A DNA stretch of 24,912 nucleotides, taken from positions 1-24,912 of the forward strand of contig NZ_CALFXI010000045.1 in assembly GCF_937958065.1 (NCBI RefSeq), written 5' to 3'. A model generated the notes under the pieces. That model saw only the letters and a program-made list of their open reading frames with translations. It was not told where the DNA came from and did no database searches. The stretch is from an uncultured Steroidobacter sp. (GTDB lineage: Bacteria > Pseudomonadota > Gammaproteobacteria > Steroidobacterales > Steroidobacteraceae). Positions 1 through 6,497 of the stretch are shown in pieces (position 1 is the stretch's first letter; every line of letters starts with the position of its first letter). A program made the position numbers and the translations under genes.

Positions 1-13
1 GGACGTGCGGTGA

Positions 14-30
14 GGAGCGCAGTGCGCTCC
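14..30. repeat. Perfect 17-bp palindrome
   Basis: GGAGCGCA and TGCGCTCC flank a single central G, giving a perfect 8-bp inverted repeat. It could be part of a REP-like element, a hairpin in the tail of an upstream transcript, or a protein binding site. No T-run follows on either strand, so an intrinsic terminator is unlikely. Confidence 0.5.
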
Positions 31-86
31 GGCCGTGCCCGGTGCCGGGAGGAGATACCCACCCCTGGCGATGCCAACCACCGACC

Positions 87-180
87 CTCTTCTCCGCAAG
101 CCACCAACGCTTCCTCTCCGCGAGTGACCGGCGCCTCTTCGATGCGAGCCTCCAGCGCCTTCTCCGCAAGCCACAAACGC
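87..180. repeat. Degenerate 24-nt tandem repeat, four units
   Basis: The four units are 87-110, 111-134, 135-158 and 159-180; the last is 22 nt. Units 1 and 4 share CTCCGCAAGCCAC and differ by one base over their last 22 nt. Units 2 and 3 are more diverged but keep the CTCT/GCGAG/GCGC skeleton. On the plus strand the first three units read in one frame as eight-residue repeats (LFSASHQR, FLSASDRR, LFDASLQR). The 2-nt loss in unit 4 moves its matching peptide (FSASHKRR) into another frame. This is either decayed coding sequence or a noncoding minisatellite. It is not CRISPR, because there are no spacers. Confidence 0.7.
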
Positions 181-427
181 CGGCTCTCGATTTCAGCACC
201 GCGCCGGCCGCGCTGTTACGGCCACAACCGACCTGCACGGAGCTTTCACCACAGGACAGCTTGCGAAGCGCTCTCCCGATGGTCGCGTGCGCTGATCGGC
301 CGAGCCGCCTTTGATTTCGACCACTATCCTGGTTGGAAAGGAAACCACGATTTGGTGTTAGCAACGTACAAAACTCTCGGATAAACCCGATAATTGGTGG
401 ATACGCATAGCTTCCAGCCAACACCAA

Positions 428-1474
428 ATGATCAACGCTCTTTACCCGCTCATCCGTCCGCTGCTGTTCTCGCTCGAAGGTGAGCGTGCGCATGAAGTGA
501 CCTTCTCCATGCTCGAGACGGCTCACAAGCTTGGTCTGCTCGGCACGCATGAGTCGCGACCGGAACAGGGCGTGACGCTCATGGGGCTGCGTTTTCCAAA
601 TCGGGTTGGACTCGCGGCCGGGCTCGATAAGAACGCGCATCACATCGACGCACTCGGTGCACTCGGTTTTGGATTTATCGAAGCCGGTACCGTGACTGCG
701 CAGCCACAGGCGGGCAACGCCAGGCCGCGATTGTTTCGGCTTCCCGAAGCGGCGGCGCTCATCAATCGCATGGGGTTTCCGAACGAAGGTGCCGAGGTGA
801 TCGCGCAGCGGCTCGCGCAGCGCAAGTTCAAAGGACCCTGCGGCATCAACATCGGCAAGAACGCGACGACACCGCTCGAAGATGCCGCGCGAAATTACGT
901 CGAATGTTTTCGCGTCGTGGCGCCTCACGCCGATTACGTGACCGTCAACGTTTCGTCACCGAACACCGCCAACCTGCGACAGTTGCAGCAGGTCGATCAG
1001 TTACGCCCCATCCTCGACGCCCTGCTCGAAGCTCGCGTGCAATTGACCTCGAGCTCGGGGAAGCAGCTGCCGATATTGGTGAAGGTGTCACCCGACCTGT
1101 CGAGTGAGGATCTCGCCGCGATCGCGCGACTGGTGCGCGAGTTGCGTATCGACGGTGTGATCGCGACCAATACCACGATCACCCGCGAGGTGGTGAAGGG
1201 CGTGCCGAACAGCGAGCAGCAAGGTGGCTTGAGCGGTGCGCCGATTCGTTCATTGGCGCTGCAGTCCATTCCCGTCCTGCGTGAGCATCTGGGGCAGCAG
1301 GTGCCGCTGATCGCGGTGGGCGGAATCGATTCAGGTGCGGCGGCGGTTGCTGCCTTGCAGGCGGGTGCAGATCTGATTCAGATCTACACCGGCCTCATCT
1401 ACCGCGGTCCAAAGCTGGTCACGGAAATTCTCGGCGCGATCGACTCGTTCACAAAGTCTGCACGCCCGCGGTAG
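428..1474 (+). CDS. pyrD: Dihydroorotate dehydrogenase (quinone), class 2
   Basis: This enzyme oxidises dihydroorotate to orotate in pyrimidine synthesis and passes electrons through FMN to the membrane quinone pool. The 348-residue length and N-terminal extension (PLIRPLLFSLEGERAHEVTF) are those of the membrane-associated class 2 enzymes, in which this helical part forms the quinone tunnel. Visible motifs are AAGLDKNA and EAGTVTAQPQAGNARPRLFR near the N terminus, NVSSPNTANLR containing the catalytic serine, the phosphate/FMN segments ATNTT and GGLSGAPI, and VGGIDSG followed by IQIYTGLIYRGP. The ATG at 428 gives the standard family N terminus, although no clear Shine-Dalgarno precedes it. The 3' end overlaps the convergent rpiA by 26 bp. 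Family assignment is certain. Confidence 0.97.
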   Translation: MINALYPLIRPLLFSLEGERAHEVTFSMLETAHKLGLLGTHESRPEQGVTLMGLRFPNRVGLAAGLDKNAHHIDALGALGFGFIEAGTVTAQPQAGNARPRLFRLPEAAALINRMGFPNEGAEVIAQRLAQRKFKGPCGINIGKNATTPLEDAARNYVECFRVVAPHADYVTVNVSSPNTANLRQLQQVDQLRPILDALLEARVQLTSSSGKQLPILVKVSPDLSSEDLAAIARLVRELRIDGVIATNTTITREVVKGVPNSEQQGGLSGAPIRSLALQSIPVLREHLGQQVPLIAVGGIDSGAAAVAALQAGADLIQIYTGLIYRGPKLVTEILGAIDSFTKSARPR

Positions 1475-2102
1475 AGCCCAGAATCAGCAGATCCGCCGGG
1501 CGCCGCGCGAACAGGCCAACGGTGACCACGCCGGCGAGCTGATTGAGCTCGCTCTCCAGCGTCACCGGATCGAGGATGGACAGGCCGTGCACGTCGAGAA
1601 TCTGATTGCCGTTGTCGGTGATGAAGCCTTCGCGATAGACCGGTTGTCCCCCCAGGGCAACCAGCTGCCGGGCGACATACGAGCGCGCCATCGGAATCAC
1701 CTCGATCGGCAATGGGAATTTGCCGAGCACGTTCACCAGCTTGGATTCATCGGCGATGCAGATGAAGCGCCGCGATGCGGCGGCAACGATCTTCTCGCGG
1801 GTCAATGCGCCCCCGCCGCCCTTGATCAGCCGACGGTGACGGTCCGACTCGTCGGCGCCGTCGATGTAGAGGTCCAGCTCGCCCGTGGTATTGAGGTCGA
1901 GCACATCGATGCCGTACCGGCGTAACCGCGTCGTCGAGCGCTCGGAACTGGAGACTGCCCCTCGAATGCGCACCTTTTGCGCAGCCAACGCGTCGATGAA
2001 GAGATCGACCGTGGACCCGGTGCCCACGCCGAGGATGGAGTCCTCTTCGACATGGGCGAGGGCGGCGAGGGCGGCTTGCTGCTTCAACTGATCGGCGTTC
2101 AT
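1449..2102 (-). CDS. rpiA: Ribose-5-phosphate isomerase A
   Basis: This cytoplasmic enzyme interconverts ribose 5-phosphate and ribulose 5-phosphate in the non-oxidative pentose phosphate pathway, supplying ribose for nucleotides. The 217 residues match the RpiA length. Motifs are GVGTGSTVDLFIDAL (phosphate-binding loop), VSSSERST, DGADESDRHRRLIKGGGGAL (catalytic Asp/Lys region) and TREKIVAAAS with the catalytic Glu. The segment after DGADE (SDRHRR) differs from the usual hydrophobic-Asn stretch, but the catalytic residues are kept. It converges on pyrD with a 26-bp overlap of coding ends, so there is no room for a separate terminator. A strong hairpin (2162-2189) separates it from the miniprotein gene upstream, so it probably has its own promoter in 2103-2160, where I see no clear box. 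Confidence 0.96.
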   Translation of the reverse strand: MNADQLKQQAALAALAHVEEDSILGVGTGSTVDLFIDALAAQKVRIRGAVSSSERSTTRLRRYGIDVLDLNTTGELDLYIDGADESDRHRRLIKGGGGALTREKIVAAASRRFICIADESKLVNVLGKFPLPIEVIPMARSYVARQLVALGGQPVYREGFITDNGNQILDVHGLSILDPVTLESELNQLAGVVTVGLFARRPADLLILGSTAGVQTL

Positions 2103-2161
2103 GGTGTGCGGCTCTTGGGCTGAACTGTTCGGAAAAGGCTCATTTTCCAGGGTCCGGAAAC

Positions 2162-2189
2162 GACTGTGCCCGCTTTCGCGGGCACAGTC
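2162..2189 (-). terminator. 12-bp hairpin, likely terminator of the miniprotein gene
   Basis: GACTGTGCCCGC and GCGGGCACAGTC form a perfect 12-bp stem around a 4-nt loop. Read on the minus strand the loop is GAAA, a stable GNRA tetraloop. It lies about 25 nt past the stop of the minus-strand Lys-rich miniprotein gene and 60 nt before the rpiA start. The tail on the minus strand is only GTTTCC, so termination efficiency is uncertain. The hairpin could instead protect the 3' end of the short transcript. Confidence 0.65.
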
Positions 2190-2214
2190 TTCATCATCAT
2201 CTACTCAGAAGAAC

Positions 2215-2283
2215 TTACTTCTTCTTGGCAGCCTTCTTCTTGCCGCCTTTCTTCTTCGCAGACTTCTTTGCTTTCGTTGCCAT
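2215..2283 (-). CDS. Lys/Ala-rich 22-residue basic miniprotein
   Basis: A short open frame encodes 22 residues, of which 13 are Lys and the rest Ala, Gly, Ser, Thr and Met (starting MATKAKKSAKKKGG and ending KKKAAKKK before TAA). The composition is like the tails of histone H1-like bacterial proteins, so binding to nucleic acid is a guess; no domain can be assigned to so short a peptide. Support for a real gene: GGAG (2294-2297 on the complement) lies 10 nt before the ATG, an AT-rich promoter-like block lies upstream, and a 12-bp GAAA-loop hairpin follows the stop. It is not a tail of a neighbour, because rpiA and the EVE gene are complete. It could also be a small RNA that only looks coding. 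Confidence 0.6.
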   Translation of the reverse strand: MATKAKKSAKKKGGKKKAAKKK

Positions 2284-2318
2284 GATACTAGATCTCCATG
2301 TCGAGTTAGTCCGGGCGC

Positions 2319-2349
2319 AGTATATACATAAATTAAAAATGGCAAGCAA
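2319..2349 (-). promoter_or_regulatory. Candidate promoter of the miniprotein gene
   Basis: An AT-rich island in GC-rich surroundings carries TATACT (2319-2324) overlapping TATATA (2321-2326) on the minus strand. TTGCTT (2344-2349) stands 17 bp upstream of TATATA, and TTGCCA (2340-2345) stands 15 bp upstream of TATACT. Either pairing would start transcription about 30 nt before the ATG, leaving room for the GGAG ribosome site. Confidence 0.4.
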
Positions 2350-2435
2350 GAGGTGCGTGCGATTTTGTTGTGCCCGTTCTCAAGAGGAGGCTCGTCGCGC
2401 GCATGCCGATGCGTCACCGCGCGCATGTGCATCGC

Positions 2436-2897
2436 TCATTCGAGCGACTCGATGAAGGTCCATTCGCTCTTGGTCACCGGTGTGACCGACAGACGGTTGC
2501 CGCGCTTGAGCACGATCATGTCCTTGAGCTTGCCGTCGGCATGCTTGCGCAGCTCATCGAGCGCAATGACTCGGTCGAACTTCCTGACCAGCTTCACGTC
2601 GACCATGTACCAGCGCGGGTTCTCCGGATCGCTGGCGGGATCGTAGTGATCGTTCTTCTTGTCGAACTGCGTGGGGTCGGGATACGCCTCGCGTTGTACG
2701 GCGGCAACGCCGGCAATTCCAGGGACTTCGCAGCTCGAGTGATAGAAGAACACCAGGTCGCCGCGCTTCATCTCCTTCAGATAGTTGCGCGCCTGGAAAT
2801 TGCGCACGCCGTCCCAGCCGGTGGTGCTGTTCCTGGCCTTGGCGAGCTGCTCGATGCCGAACACGGACGGCTCGGACTTCATCAACCAGTAGTTCAT
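2436..2897 (-). CDS. EVE domain-containing protein
   Basis: A 153-residue protein made of a single EVE domain, the PUA-like fold found in human THYN1 and in bacterial proteins thought to recognise modified bases in DNA or RNA. It begins with the family hallmark YWLMKSEP. Further family segments are WDGVRNFQARNYLKEM, GDLVFFYHS, AGVAAVQREAYPDPTQFD, YDPASDPENPRWYMVDVK and WTFIESLE at the end. GGAG five nt before the ATG supports this start. It lies 15 bp after the 5-formyl-THF cyclo-ligase and is probably cotranscribed with it. The ligand is unknown; the neighbours are housekeeping genes rather than restriction genes, so a role in RNA or damaged-base sensing is only a possibility. Confidence 0.9.
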   Translation of the reverse strand: MNYWLMKSEPSVFGIEQLAKARNSTTGWDGVRNFQARNYLKEMKRGDLVFFYHSSCEVPGIAGVAAVQREAYPDPTQFDKKNDHYDPASDPENPRWYMVDVKLVRKFDRVIALDELRKHADGKLKDMIVLKRGNRLSVTPVTKSEWTFIESLE

Positions 2898-2912
2898 GAG
2901 AACTCCGTAACT

Positions 2913-3581
2913 TCAGAGGGTGAAATCGTATCCGGCTCGACGCACGAAGCGTTGCAGTCCGCGTTCGGTCACGATGCCGTCCAGCGGCACGTCCCAACGA
3001 TCCGGTTGCAGGCGGGCGACGCGCTGGCATTCGTAGCCGACGCCGATCAGCTTCGGGCGGCGCCAGCCGCGTCCTTCGCGCAGGTGATGCAGGCTGCGAT
3101 CGTAGAACCCCGCGCCGCTGCCCAGGCGCCAGCCGCGCTCGTCGAATGCGACCAGCGGCAGCAGAATCAGGTCGAGCTGCCGCACCGACACGACTTCGGC
3201 ATGGCACGGATCGGGTTCGGCGATGCCGTATCGGTTTACGCGCATCACGCTATCGGTGTGATAACGCACGAAACGCATGCGACTGCGACGAAAGTCGGTG
3301 ATGACCGGTAAGTACAGCAGGCAGCGATGACGATGTGCGACGTCGATCACATCGCACAGGTCGGCTTCGTGGCCATACGCGAAGTACACCGCAACACGCT
3401 GCCCGGGCCGCAAGCGATACGCGCGGGTCAGAATGCGTGCGAACCGGCGATGCGCATGATCGCGTAGCGCAGGGGAGAGTGCGCGGCGGAGCTGCCGCAT
3501 TTGCCGGCGCAGTTGCTGACGTTCCAGCAAGCTCGCCGACGCGGAGGGAAGAGAGGAGGCGCTACCCGCCTGTGCCGTCAT
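2913..3581 (-). CDS. ygfA: 5-formyltetrahydrofolate cyclo-ligase (start uncertain)
   Basis: This cytoplasmic enzyme uses ATP to convert 5-formyl-THF, a dead-end inhibitor, to 5,10-methenyl-THF. The fold is seen in the basic N-terminal helix (RRQMRQLRRALSP), VAVYFAYGHEADL, LLYLPVITDFRRSRMRFVRY, the MRVNRYGIAEPD segment, DLILLPLVAFDERGWRLGSG (substrate/metal region), AGFYDRSL and the C-terminal GYECQRV and PLDGIVTERG. Position after zapA and 6S RNA is the conserved gammaproteobacterial order. The first 17 residues (MTAQAGSASSLPSASAS) do not look like the family, and their DNA overlaps the predicted 3' strand of 6S RNA. A TTG at 3530 would give a start just before the conserved helix, but it lacks a clear Shine-Dalgarno. 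The true start is therefore open. Confidence 0.93.
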   Translation of the reverse strand: MTAQAGSASSLPSASASLLERQQLRRQMRQLRRALSPALRDHAHRRFARILTRAYRLRPGQRVAVYFAYGHEADLCDVIDVAHRHRCLLYLPVITDFRRSRMRFVRYHTDSVMRVNRYGIAEPDPCHAEVVSVRQLDLILLPLVAFDERGWRLGSGAGFYDRSLHHLREGRGWRRPKLIGVGYECQRVARLQPDRWDVPLDGIVTERGLQRFVRRAGYDFTL

Positions 3582-3747
3582 GAGCCATTGCTCTCGACAC
3601 GGAGCAATAGGTGGGACGCAGCCATGGCAGCTAAGGCTTCCCGTTCGAGACGGACTTGCACACGGCTACCACGAAACCGAATCCCTGGGGTATTAACGTT
3701 AGGGTCGAGAGGTAACCCGACACACGTCGAACACCGCAGGCAGCGCC
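3558..3747 (-). ncRNA. ssrS: 6S RNA
   Basis: This global regulator mimics an open promoter and binds σ70 RNA polymerase. Evidence is position (between zapA and the cyclo-ligase, the conserved ssrS site), length (about 190 nt) and structure. The closing stem pairs GGCGCTGCC at the 5' end with GGGTAGCGCC at the 3' end, both on the minus strand. The 3' half carries GTCCGTC and GAAGCCTTAG (3631-3640), close to the E. coli 6S segment, followed by a perfect 7-bp hairpin ATTGCTC/GAGCAAT. The ends are approximate. TGTTAT just upstream (3748-3753) resembles a -10 box and would start the RNA a few nt inside my 5' limit. The 3' strand extends 24 nt into the longest version of the downstream gene. Confidence 0.88.
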
Positions 3748-3883
3748 ATAACAAAATCGTTTCTGAGTCTGCGTCCGTAACGCGCATCCGCAGTCCCAAG
3801 TTCATCCCATCAAGCCGATTGGAGCGTCGACGGGAAGATTTACCGTGCCGGATATCTGGGTCGGATATCGCCGGCTTCAATGC

Positions 3884-4195
3884 CTACAACGGCAATTGCT
3901 GTCCTCGGCTCAAGGCCGATTCCACCCGCTCGCGCATCTGGCGGACCCGCTCGCTGACCTCGCTCTCGATGGCGTCGTTACGATTGCGCTTGAGCAGCTC
4001 GTGCGCCAGGTTGAGCGCGGCCATCACCGCGATCCGGTCCAGGCCGACGATATTGCCGGCATCGCGAATCTCGCGCATCTTGCCGTTGAGAAATTCCGCC
4101 GAGTCGAGCAACTCCGAGCGCTCTTCGGGCAGACAGGCGACCTGGTACTCCTTTTCCAGGATTCGCACACTGACACGGACCAAGCGGTCGCTCAT
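3884..4195 (-). CDS. zapA: Cell division protein ZapA
   Basis: ZapA binds FtsZ and cross-links protofilaments to stabilise the Z ring at midcell. The 103-residue product has the ZapA layout: an N-terminal α/β part (VRVSVRILEKEYQVACLPEE, then SAEFLNGKMREIRDAGN) and a C-terminal coiled coil starting near DRIAVMAALNLAHELLK. Its ATG overlaps the stop of the preceding coiled-coil gene as ATGA, implying translational coupling. 6S RNA follows 136 bp downstream, as in other gammaproteobacteria. A hairpin containing two GATATC arms lies just after the stop (about 3850-3880 on the complement), but it lacks a T-run. Confidence 0.95.
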   Translation of the reverse strand: MSDRLVRVSVRILEKEYQVACLPEERSELLDSAEFLNGKMREIRDAGNIVGLDRIAVMAALNLAHELLKRNRNDAIESEVSERVRQMRERVESALSRGQQLPL

Positions 4196-4425
4196 GCGTT
4201 GTGCTCCATCGCCTTCAGGCGGCCAATCATCGCTTCGACCCGCGCGCGCACCTGCTCATTCTTCTGTAGCAGCGTGGCACGCTCGGTCATCATCGAATCC
4301 TGTCGCTGACGCAAGGCGCGGTTTTCTTCCTGCAATTGGGAAACCAGCGCGACCAGCTCGTCCACGCGCCGCTCGAGCTGTTTCAGCTCCTGATCGACTT
4401 GAGCCTGGGAGGACTGCGGATTCAT
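4192..4425 (-). CDS. TIGR02449-type short coiled-coil protein (ZapB-like)
   Basis: A 77-residue protein that is almost all coiled coil (VDQELKQLERRVDELVALV, LQEENRALRQRQDSM, ARVEAMIGRLKAME). Small coiled-coil proteins of this family are encoded next to zapA in many gammaproteobacteria, so a part in Z-ring organisation similar to ZapB is likely but is inferred from context. I choose the ATG at 4425 (MNPQSSQAQ). A longer frame from 4488 would add 21 Gly/Arg-rich residues and would run across a good promoter (-35 TTGACC, -10 CATAAT). That promoter ends just 7 nt before the chosen ATG, so the message is predicted to be leaderless. The stop overlaps the zapA start by 4 nt. Confidence 0.88.
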   Translation of the reverse strand: MNPQSSQAQVDQELKQLERRVDELVALVSQLQEENRALRQRQDSMMTERATLLQKNEQVRARVEAMIGRLKAMEHNA

Positions 4426-4432
4426 GCAGGCG

Positions 4433-4461
4433 ATTATGCGGCCCACTCCCGAACCGGTCAA
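4433..4461 (-). promoter_or_regulatory. σ70-type promoter of the zapB-like/zapA unit
   Basis: On the minus strand TTGACC (4456-4461) and CATAAT (4433-4438) are separated by exactly 17 bp; each box has five of six consensus bases. The start point would fall 7-8 nt past the -10 box, at 4425-4426, which is the A of the ATG or the base before it. This implies a leaderless mRNA. A second TTGACC at 4477-4482 is too far away to pair with this -10. Confidence 0.75.
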
Positions 4462-4504
4462 ACCACGCCCGCCAACGGTCAAATCCATCGTCCGGGAGGC
4501 ACAG

Positions 4505-4513
4505 TGCTAAGAT
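4505..4513 (+). promoter_or_regulatory. Extended -10 promoter before the UPF0149 gene
   Basis: TGCTAAGAT is an extended -10 element (TG, one base, then TAAGAT). No -35 box is seen at the right distance, which extended -10 promoters tolerate. The ATG at 4521 begins 8 nt after it, so transcription would begin at or one base before the start codon. This would head the operon that runs through pepP, ubiH and ubiI. Confidence 0.5.
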
Positions 4514-4520
4514 AGCGCGG

Positions 4521-5144
4521 ATGTTGCAAGTCACATTCGCTGAAGTCGCGCGCGTCCTGGAAGGACTGGGTTCGTCGGTGCCGGCGGCGGAAGCCCACGG
4601 TTGCCTGGTCGGTGCGCTGTGCACTTCGCCCGACTATCCGATCGAGCGCTGGCTGGAGGAAATCATTCCCGATGCCGACCTGCGGGATGACAGCGATGAT
4701 CAGCAGCCGCTGCGTCTGTTGTATGCCGACACGCTCGGTGCATTGCGCGGCGAGGACATGGAGTTCGAAGCGCTGCTGCCGGACGACGATATTGCGCTCG
4801 CCACGCGCGCCACCGGTCTGTCGCAGTGGTGCCAGGGATTTCTGTATGGCTTCGGCACCGGCCAGGTCGACAATCCGGCGGCAAAACGCGAAGAGCTGCC
4901 CGGCAACGTCAATGAGATTCTCAACGACCTGACTCACATCGGCCGCGCCAGCGTCGAGCTCGAGGGCGAGGGCAACGAGAGCGAAGAAGAAGCCTACGCC
5001 GAAGTGGTCGAATACGTGCGCGTCGGCGTGCAGCTGATACACGATGAGTTGATTCCAGCCGCGGCCCACCGCATCGAGATGGGGGAGGAGGACCGGGAGA
5101 GTCCCGATCCGGACGATGACGGCGCTCCAGGAACCCTGCATTGA
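4521..5144 (+). CDS. ygfB: UPF0149 (YgfB/YecA-like) family protein
   Basis: A 207-residue acidic protein of the UPF0149 family, found directly upstream of pepP in gammaproteobacteria. Typical features are EAHGCLVGALC near residue 23, the hydrophobic/acidic middle, LSQWCQGFLYGFG around residue 100, and a helical C terminus with EYVRVGVQLIHDEL. The molecular role is not settled; the E. coli member is cytoplasmic, and a Pseudomonas YgfB has been tied to β-lactam resistance regulation. The ATG at 4521 fits the family start, and the long open frame reaching back to 3501 is shadow. The tail (after about residue 185) is rich in Asp, Glu and Pro and looks disordered. It is the first gene of the pepP–ubiH–ubiI operon, 48 bp before pepP. 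Confidence 0.9.
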   Translation: MLQVTFAEVARVLEGLGSSVPAAEAHGCLVGALCTSPDYPIERWLEEIIPDADLRDDSDDQQPLRLLYADTLGALRGEDMEFEALLPDDDIALATRATGLSQWCQGFLYGFGTGQVDNPAAKREELPGNVNEILNDLTHIGRASVELEGEGNESEEEAYAEVVEYVRVGVQLIHDELIPAAAHRIEMGEEDRESPDPDDDGAPGTLH

Positions 5145-5192
5145 CGCCGGTGTCGAGCTCGAACCGGTCACCAGCCACCAATAGCGTAGAAC

Positions 5193-6497
5193 ATGCGCAA
5201 AGATGAATTCGCCCGCCGTCGCCGGCAGCTCATGAAGATGATGGGCCGGGGGGCCATCGCCATCCTGCCCGCCGTTCCCGAGAAGACGCGTAACAGCGAC
5301 GTCAGCTATCACTATCGGCCCGATAGCGATTTTTTCTATCTCACCGGCTTCGCCGAGCCGGAATCGGTCGCGGTACTGATACCGGGTCGCGCGCATGCCG
5401 AATATGTGTTGTTCACGCGCGAGCGCGATCCCGCGCGCGAGACCTGGGATGGCAAACGTGCGGGGCCGGAGGGTGCGGTACGCGACTATGGCGCCGACGA
5501 TGCGTTTCCCATCAATGACATCGACGACATCCTTCCGGGATTGATGGAGCACTGCTCGCGTGTCTACTACACGATGGGGCTGCACCAGGAGTTCGATCAG
5601 CGCGTGATCGGCTGGGTCAACACACTGAAGGCACAGGCGCGCACCGGTGTGCAGCCTCCGCAGGAGTTCGTTGCGCTCGATCACCTGCTCCACGACATGC
5701 GGCTGTACAAATCGCGTCCCGAGCTGGATGCGATGCGCGAGTCGGCCCGCATCGCCGTCGCCGCCCATGAGCGTGCGATGCGGTTCGCCAGGCCGGGCCG
5801 CAAGGAATACCAGGTCATGGCCGAGCTGCTGCACGAGTTCCGGATGAACGATGCGGATATCTCGTATCACCCGATCGTGGGCAGCGGCGCCAACACGTGC
5901 ATCCTGCACTATCACGAGAATTCCGAAGAGCTGCGCGACGGCGATCTGCTGCTGATCGATGCCGGCTGCGAATACAAGCTGTATGCGTCCGATATCACGC
6001 GCACCTTTCCCGTTGGCGGCCGTTTCTCGCCCGAGCAGCGGGCCGTATATGAGATCGTGTTGGAGGCGCAGCAGGCCGCGATCGAGAAGACCCGGCCGGG
6101 CAATCATTGGAACGAGCCGCACGAGGCGGCCGTGAAAGCCATCACGCAGGGACTGGTGAAGCTCGGCCTGTTGAAGGGCAAGGTGCCCGGCCTGATCAAG
6201 GAAGGCGCCTATCGGCGCTTCTACATGCACCGGACCGGTCATTGGCTGGGCATGGACGTGCACGACGTGGGCGACTACAAGATCGGCGACCAGTGGCGCG
6301 TGCTCGAGCCCGGCATGGCGATGACGGTCGAGCCCGGCATCTATATTCCCGCCGGCAGCAAGGGCGTGCCCAAGCGCTGGTGGAACATCGGCGTGCGCAT
6401 CGAGGATGACGTGGTGGTCACCAAGGATGGCAACGAGGTGCTGACCGCGGCGCTGGTGAAGGACGCCGACGGCATCGAGAAGTTGATGAACGCATGA
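5193..6497 (+). CDS. pepP: Xaa-Pro aminopeptidase (aminopeptidase P)
   Basis: This cytoplasmic M24B metallopeptidase removes an N-terminal residue preceding proline. The 434 residues comprise a creatinase-like N-terminal domain (about 1-170; RRRRQLM, then YHYRPDSDFFYLTGFAEPES) and a pita-bread catalytic domain. The five metal ligands are present: Asp256 in LLIDAGCEY, Asp267 in SDITRTFP, His350 in HRTGHWLGMDVHDVG, Glu380 in TVEPGIYI and Glu404 in GVRIEDDV. The spacing matches E. coli PepP to within a residue or two. The usual HEFRMNDADISYHPIVGSG substrate-pocket segment is intact. Its stop overlaps the ubiH start by 4 nt (ATGA), so the two are translationally coupled. Confidence 0.97.
   Translation: MRKDEFARRRRQLMKMMGRGAIAILPAVPEKTRNSDVSYHYRPDSDFFYLTGFAEPESVAVLIPGRAHAEYVLFTRERDPARETWDGKRAGPEGAVRDYGADDAFPINDIDDILPGLMEHCSRVYYTMGLHQEFDQRVIGWVNTLKAQARTGVQPPQEFVALDHLLHDMRLYKSRPELDAMRESARIAVAAHERAMRFARPGRKEYQVMAELLHEFRMNDADISYHPIVGSGANTCILHYHENSEELRDGDLLLIDAGCEYKLYASDITRTFPVGGRFSPEQRAVYEIVLEAQQAAIEKTRPGNHWNEPHEAAVKAITQGLVKLGLLKGKVPGLIKEGAYRRFYMHRTGHWLGMDVHDVGDYKIGDQWRVLEPGMAMTVEPGIYIPAGSKGVPKRWWNIGVRIEDDVVVTKDGNEVLTAALVKDADGIEKLMNA

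Larger units (their letters stand above)
1..427. other. Noncoding spacer upstream of pyrD
   Basis: I find no convincing gene in this stretch. Two overlapping plus-strand open frames (10-384 and 42-314) have arginine/serine-rich, low-complexity translations, no Shine-Dalgarno and no family resemblance. What it does hold is a perfect 17-bp palindrome (14-30) and a degenerate 24-nt tandem repeat (87-180). The last 130 bases are more AT-rich and include the hexamer GATAAT at 389-394, which could be a -10 box for pyrD, although no good -35 sits upstream of it. The left edge of the window cuts the region, so a gene ending just outside cannot be excluded. Confidence 0.6.

Noticed and set aside
87..180. 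Possible CRISPR array
   Set aside because: Units are contiguous and degenerate, without spacers, and no cas genes are nearby.
4426..4488. 21-residue extension of the zapB-like protein
   Set aside because: Includes the promoter boxes TTGACC and CATAAT and Gly/Arg-rich residues foreign to the family.
3501..4520. N-terminal extension of 340 residues on the UPF0149 protein
   Set aside because: Covers 6S RNA, zapA and the zapB-like gene antisense; the family starts at the ATG at 4521.
4479..6263. 594-codon open frame antisense to the UPF0149 and pepP genes
   Set aside because: Mirror of GC-rich codon bias on the other strand; His/Gln/Val-rich translation without domains, and both plus-strand genes are clear families.
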